Of a stretch of DNA of 8,223 nucleotides, positions 5,855-8,223 are shown piece after piece. Each line of letters starts with the position of its first letter. Positions within the stretch are counted from its first letter, which is position 1. Where the stretch lies: NCBI GenBank assembly GCA_023427575.1, contig JAEZAY010000138.1, positions 1 to 8,223 on the forward strand. Direction: 5' to 3'. This stretch comes from Bacteroidota bacterium (GTDB lineage Bacteria > Bacteroidota > Bacteroidia > Chitinophagales > Chitinophagaceae). The position numbers were made by a program, and so were the translations under genes. Under the pieces are notes generated by a model. The model had not been told where the DNA came from. It saw only the letters and a program-made list of their open reading frames with translations, and did no database searches.

Positions 5855-7021
5855 CTAGACTTTGTATTCAGTCCATTTGGTTTCTGAATGAGCCGATTCA
5901 ACCACATTATCTACGAAGGCCATTCCCCGAACTCCTTCATCCACGCGGGGAAAATCCAGCATTTCCGGACCCGGTTCGGTACCGGAGATTTTCGCTGAAA
6001 GCGTGAGCGCAAAATTGCGGTAGATATTACCGAATGCTTCCAGGTATCCTTCGGGATGCCCGCCCGGAGTGCGGCAGTTTTTCCAGGCAAATTCAGAAAG
6101 ACGGTCGCCATAATTCGCTCCCGCACGAAGAATCTGCGCCGGCTGATCCTGCCATTTTACAAGCAGGGTATTGGGTTCCTGCTGCACCCATTCAATTCCA
6201 CCCTTTTCGCCATACACTCTTATTTTTAGCGCGTTCTCTTCACCCGCTGCTACCTGCGAAGCCATCAGCACACCGGATGCCCCATTATCAAATTTCAATA
6301 ATACGTTACCGTCATCGTCCAGAGCACGGCCTTCCACCACCACGTTTAAATCTGCACAGAGATGGGTAATTTTTAAGCCGGTGATATATTCAGCCAAATG
6401 CGCCGAATGGGTTCCGATATCGCCCATACAACCGCTTTTCCCGCTTTTTTTCGGATCAGTTCTCCAGGCAGCGCCGGCATTACCTTCTCTTTCAGTAAGT
6501 CTACTGAGCCATCCCTGCGGATATTCAACCCATACCTTACGGATCTTTCCAAGGGCACCGCCCTGTATCATTGCTTTCGCCTGTTTAACCATCGGGTATC
6601 CGGAATAGGTATGTGTCAGACAAAGCAGCAAGCCTGTTTCCTCCACCTTTTTCTGAAGCTGTTTGGCTTCATCCAGCGTGAAGGTCATGGGCTTTTCAAT
6701 CACTACATGAAACCCATGTTCCAGTGCCATCATTGCCGGTGCAAAATGCGCGAAGTTTGGAGTAACCACCGTAACAAAATCCATCCGCTGATCGGCAGGA
6801 AGCGCGGCTTCCTTACTGATCATCTCATCGTAAGTGAGATACGTGCGGCTTTCGGGAAGAAATAATGATTTTGCCGAATCCCGGGCGATATCGGGGTTGA
6901 TACTTAAGGCTCCGCAGGACAATTCAATAAGACCATCCATATTCGCTGCTATCCGGTGAACGGCGCCGATGAAAGCATCTTTGCCTCCACCCACCATTCC
7001 CATTCGTAATTTTCTGTTCAT
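5855..7021 (-). CDS. Cytosolic Gfo/Idh/MocA family oxidoreductase
   Basis: This 388-residue protein has no export signal. It begins directly with the Rossmann strand and loop GMVGGGKDAFIGAVHR (8-23), a form common in inositol- and sugar-dehydrogenase-like members. TPNFAHF (87-93) and the hallmark EKP (109-111) follow. The catalytic region is GDIGTHSAHLAEYITG (200-215), with His205 and His208 in the usual Asp/His positions. The family transfers hydride between NAD(P) and a sugar or cyclitol hydroxyl. In this cluster it may re-reduce or further oxidise keto sugars arriving from the periplasm. It is only distantly similar to the Tat-type oxidoreductase at 1229-2560, so it is not a recent duplicate. 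ATG 7021 is taken; internal Met7 and Met9 are still before the nucleotide loop and cannot be excluded. It is the first gene of the leftward cluster and is divergent from the MFS gene. Confidence 0.93.
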   Translation of the reverse strand: MNRKLRMGMVGGGKDAFIGAVHRIAANMDGLIELSCGALSINPDIARDSAKSLFLPESRTYLTYDEMISKEAALPADQRMDFVTVVTPNFAHFAPAMMALEHGFHVVIEKPMTFTLDEAKQLQKKVEETGLLLCLTHTYSGYPMVKQAKAMIQGGALGKIRKVWVEYPQGWLSRLTEREGNAGAAWRTDPKKSGKSGCMGDIGTHSAHLAEYITGLKITHLCADLNVVVEGRALDDDGNVLLKFDNGASGVLMASQVAAGEENALKIRVYGEKGGIEWVQQEPNTLLVKWQDQPAQILRAGANYGDRLSEFAWKNCRTPGGHPEGYLEAFGNIYRNFALTLSAKISGTEPGPEMLDFPRVDEGVRGMAFVDNVVESAHSETKWTEYKV

Positions 7022-7262
7022 GTCAAAAATTGATTAGAAAGATTTATAGAAGAATGCGCTTTAAAAATAAAACAATTACATTTACGAACGTATTTTTAAA
7101 TTCTGTTTAGACGGTATCCGAAGGGATCTATTAGGAACAGATTTCACTAAACCCTGAAGCAGCATACCCCGATGCAGAAAACTATAATTCCATTTATACC
7201 TGAAAATTGACGTGTTTTACCAACATGTTTCCTCTTAATTAAACAAACCAAACTGCTTTGCC
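7022..7262. promoter_or_regulatory. Divergent intergenic region holding the promoters of the leftward cluster and the MFS gene
   Basis: The 241 bp between the starts of the two divergent genes must hold at least two promoters. No exact match to the Bacteroidota primary-sigma consensus (TTTG near -33, TAnnTTTG near -7) is visible. The nearest leftward -7 candidate is TATTTTTA, read on the minus strand at 7069-7062, without a clear -33 partner. Two short inverted repeats (7083-7092 and 7210-7228) are candidate regulator sites. I saw no coding potential here. Confidence 0.5.
7210..7228. promoter_or_regulatory. Candidate operator, imperfect inverted repeat upstream of the MFS gene
   Basis: ACGTGTT (7210-7216) and AACATGT (7222-7228) are inverted copies matching at six of seven positions, spaced by 5 bp. 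The repeat ends 34 bp before the MFS start, where an operator or activator site would be plausible. A second, smaller dyad, TACG-AA-CGTA, lies at 7083-7092 in front of the leftward cluster. The two share an ACG/CGT core only, so there is no proof that one regulator binds both. Confidence 0.25.
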
Positions 7263-8223
7263 ATGTCCGCGACGATTCAACGCAACAAACTTTTTGTAGC
7301 AAGTTGTTTAGCACTGTTAGTAACTTCTCTTTCTTTTGGGATCCGGGCCGGATTATTGAGCCAGTGGGGCGATGAATTTGATTTATCCGCAGCCCAGCTT
7401 GGGGTAATTGCCGCTACAGCATTCTGGGGATTTCCGCTGGCCGTGATCATTGGCGGAATGGTTGTAGATGTGATCGGGATGAAAAAATTACTGGTGCTTG
7501 CTTTTATCTTCCATCTGGCCGGTATTTTGCTAACCATATTTGCCGGCGGCTACTGGACGCTTTTTCTTTCCACTTTATTAATTGGTATTGCAAACGGTAC
7601 GGTTGAAGCGGCCTGTAACCCGCTGGTTGCTTCCACATATCCTGAAAATAAAACGACCAAGCTCAACCATTTCCATCTCTGGTTTCCGGGCGGAATCTTC
7701 CTGGGCACCCTGCTTGTTTACCTGTACAATAATGCGGGCATCGGCGGATTTAGGGGATTCAGTGCATGGCAGATTCAGGTGGCTGTAATGCTTATTCCCA
7801 CTGTTATTTACGGGTACCTTTTCTCCAAACTGCGTTTTCCCGTTACCGAACGTGTGGCCGCCGGTGTATCTACCGGAGAAATGTATCGTTCCCTGCTAAA
7901 TCCTCTTTTCCTTTTTATGATCCTCTGCATGTTCGGAACAGCCATCACCGAATTGTTTACCGGACAGTGGATCGACGTATTACTACGTAATGTTACCGAT
8001 AACGCAATCCTGGTTCTTACCTTAACCACCGGCATTATGGTAGTGGGACGCGCCTTTGCGGAACCCGTTGTGCATCGCTTTTCTCCACAGGGAGTACTTT
8101 TGATCTCTGCCATCATCGCTTCTATCGGCTTGTATATGCTGGGAAACTCAGATGGAAATACCCTGTTCATCGGCGCCCTTATTTTTGGCGGCGGCGTTTG
8201 TTATTTCTGGCCAACCATGATTG
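7263..8223 (+). CDS. Major facilitator superfamily sugar transporter (partial, 3' end outside window)
   Basis: From ATG 7263 the frame is open to the edge of the window: 320 codons with no stop, so the C-terminus (about the last two helices) is missing. About ten hydrophobic segments are visible, near residues 10-29, 46-67, 76-95, 97-118, 137-154, 170-188, 212-232, 246-264, 277-294 and 301-319, with a polar central loop at about 189-211. The MFS motif A lies between helices 2 and 3: G65, D69, G72, K74 and K75 in GGMVVDVIGMKK. A segment reading VEAACNPLV (114-122), followed by LNHFHLWFPGG (134-144), resembles sugar-proton symporters of the fucose permease type. It would move a sugar or keto sugar across the inner membrane, linking the exported and cytosolic enzymes. 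The leader is A/T-rich with no strong ribosome binding site, as elsewhere here. The family call is firm; the substrate is inference. Confidence 0.9.
   Translation, partial: MSATIQRNKLFVASCLALLVTSLSFGIRAGLLSQWGDEFDLSAAQLGVIAATAFWGFPLAVIIGGMVVDVIGMKKLLVLAFIFHLAGILLTIFAGGYWTLFLSTLLIGIANGTVEAACNPLVASTYPENKTTKLNHFHLWFPGGIFLGTLLVYLYNNAGIGGFRGFSAWQIQVAVMLIPTVIYGYLFSKLRFPVTERVAAGVSTGEMYRSLLNPLFLFMILCMFGTAITELFTGQWIDVLLRNVTDNAILVLTLTTGIMVVGRAFAEPVVHRFSPQGVLLISAIIASIGLYMLGNSDGNTLFIGALIFGGGVCYFWPTMI

Noticed and set aside
6171..6608. Open frame of 145 codons on the plus strand
   Set aside because: It lies wholly antisense inside the Gfo/Idh/MocA gene at 5855-7021, which has clear family motifs. The translated product is low in recognisable features and rich in Ser/Pro.
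7808..8170. Open frame of 120 codons on the minus strand
   Set aside because: It is antisense to the MFS gene, whose helices and motif A are continuous through this stretch. The opposite product has no recognisable domain.
1..8223. CRISPR array, tRNA, rRNA or insertion sequence
   Set aside because: No regularly spaced repeats, no cloverleaf-like or rRNA-like stretches and no transposase motifs were seen.

Overview
The window looks like chromosomal DNA of a Bacteroidota bacterium, most plausibly a soil or plant-associated Chitinophagaceae/Sphingobacteriia-like organism. The evidence is A-rich leaders without strong Shine-Dalgarno sites, typical Bacteroidota lipoprotein and Tat signal peptides, and a set of DUF1080, Gfo/Idh/MocA and sugar-isomerase genes that is characteristic of this phylum. 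The genus is inference only. I saw no RNA genes, CRISPR array, insertion sequence or phage-like sequence.

Layout. Positions 1-275 hold no gene that I can support. Next come two rightward genes for proteins of Tat-exported type. The first is a sugar phosphate isomerase/epimerase-like TIM barrel (reading frame 276-1148) whose Tat leader is interrupted by an in-frame TAG at 315-317. The second is an intact Tat-type Gfo/Idh/MocA oxidoreductase (1229-2560). A perfect 17-bp-stem bidirectional terminator (2602-2639) separates them from a converging leftward cluster. In transcription order that cluster is a cytosolic Gfo/Idh/MocA oxidoreductase (7021-5855), a cytosolic sugar isomerase/epimerase (5744-4689), a class I cytochrome c lipoprotein (4658-4254), and two tandem paralogous DUF1080 (3-keto-disaccharide hydrolase) lipoproteins (4187-3447 and 3440-2658). 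A 241-bp divergent intergenic region separates the cluster from a rightward major facilitator transporter (from 7263), which runs off the right edge.

How the genes may work together. The set fits the 'keto' route of glycoside breakdown. In that route a Gfo/Idh/MocA enzyme oxidises a sugar hydroxyl (C3 in characterised cases), a DUF1080 enzyme cleaves the 3-keto-glycoside by an elimination type of chemistry, and xylose-isomerase-like TIM barrels and further dehydrogenases process or re-reduce the keto sugars. Unusually, the enzymes fall into two compartments. One oxidoreductase/isomerase pair carries Tat leaders and acts with the DUF1080 and cytochrome lipoproteins outside the cytoplasmic membrane. 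A second pair has no signal and is cytosolic. The MFS permease would link the two. The cytochrome c could carry electrons from the exported oxidation step. That scheme is inferred from gene order and predicted localisation; the substrate is not determined by the sequence.

The points most worth a second look are the amber codon in the exported isomerase's leader (with a hairpin just downstream), the duplicated DUF1080 genes with diverged loops, and the cytochrome c inside a glycoside-catabolic operon.
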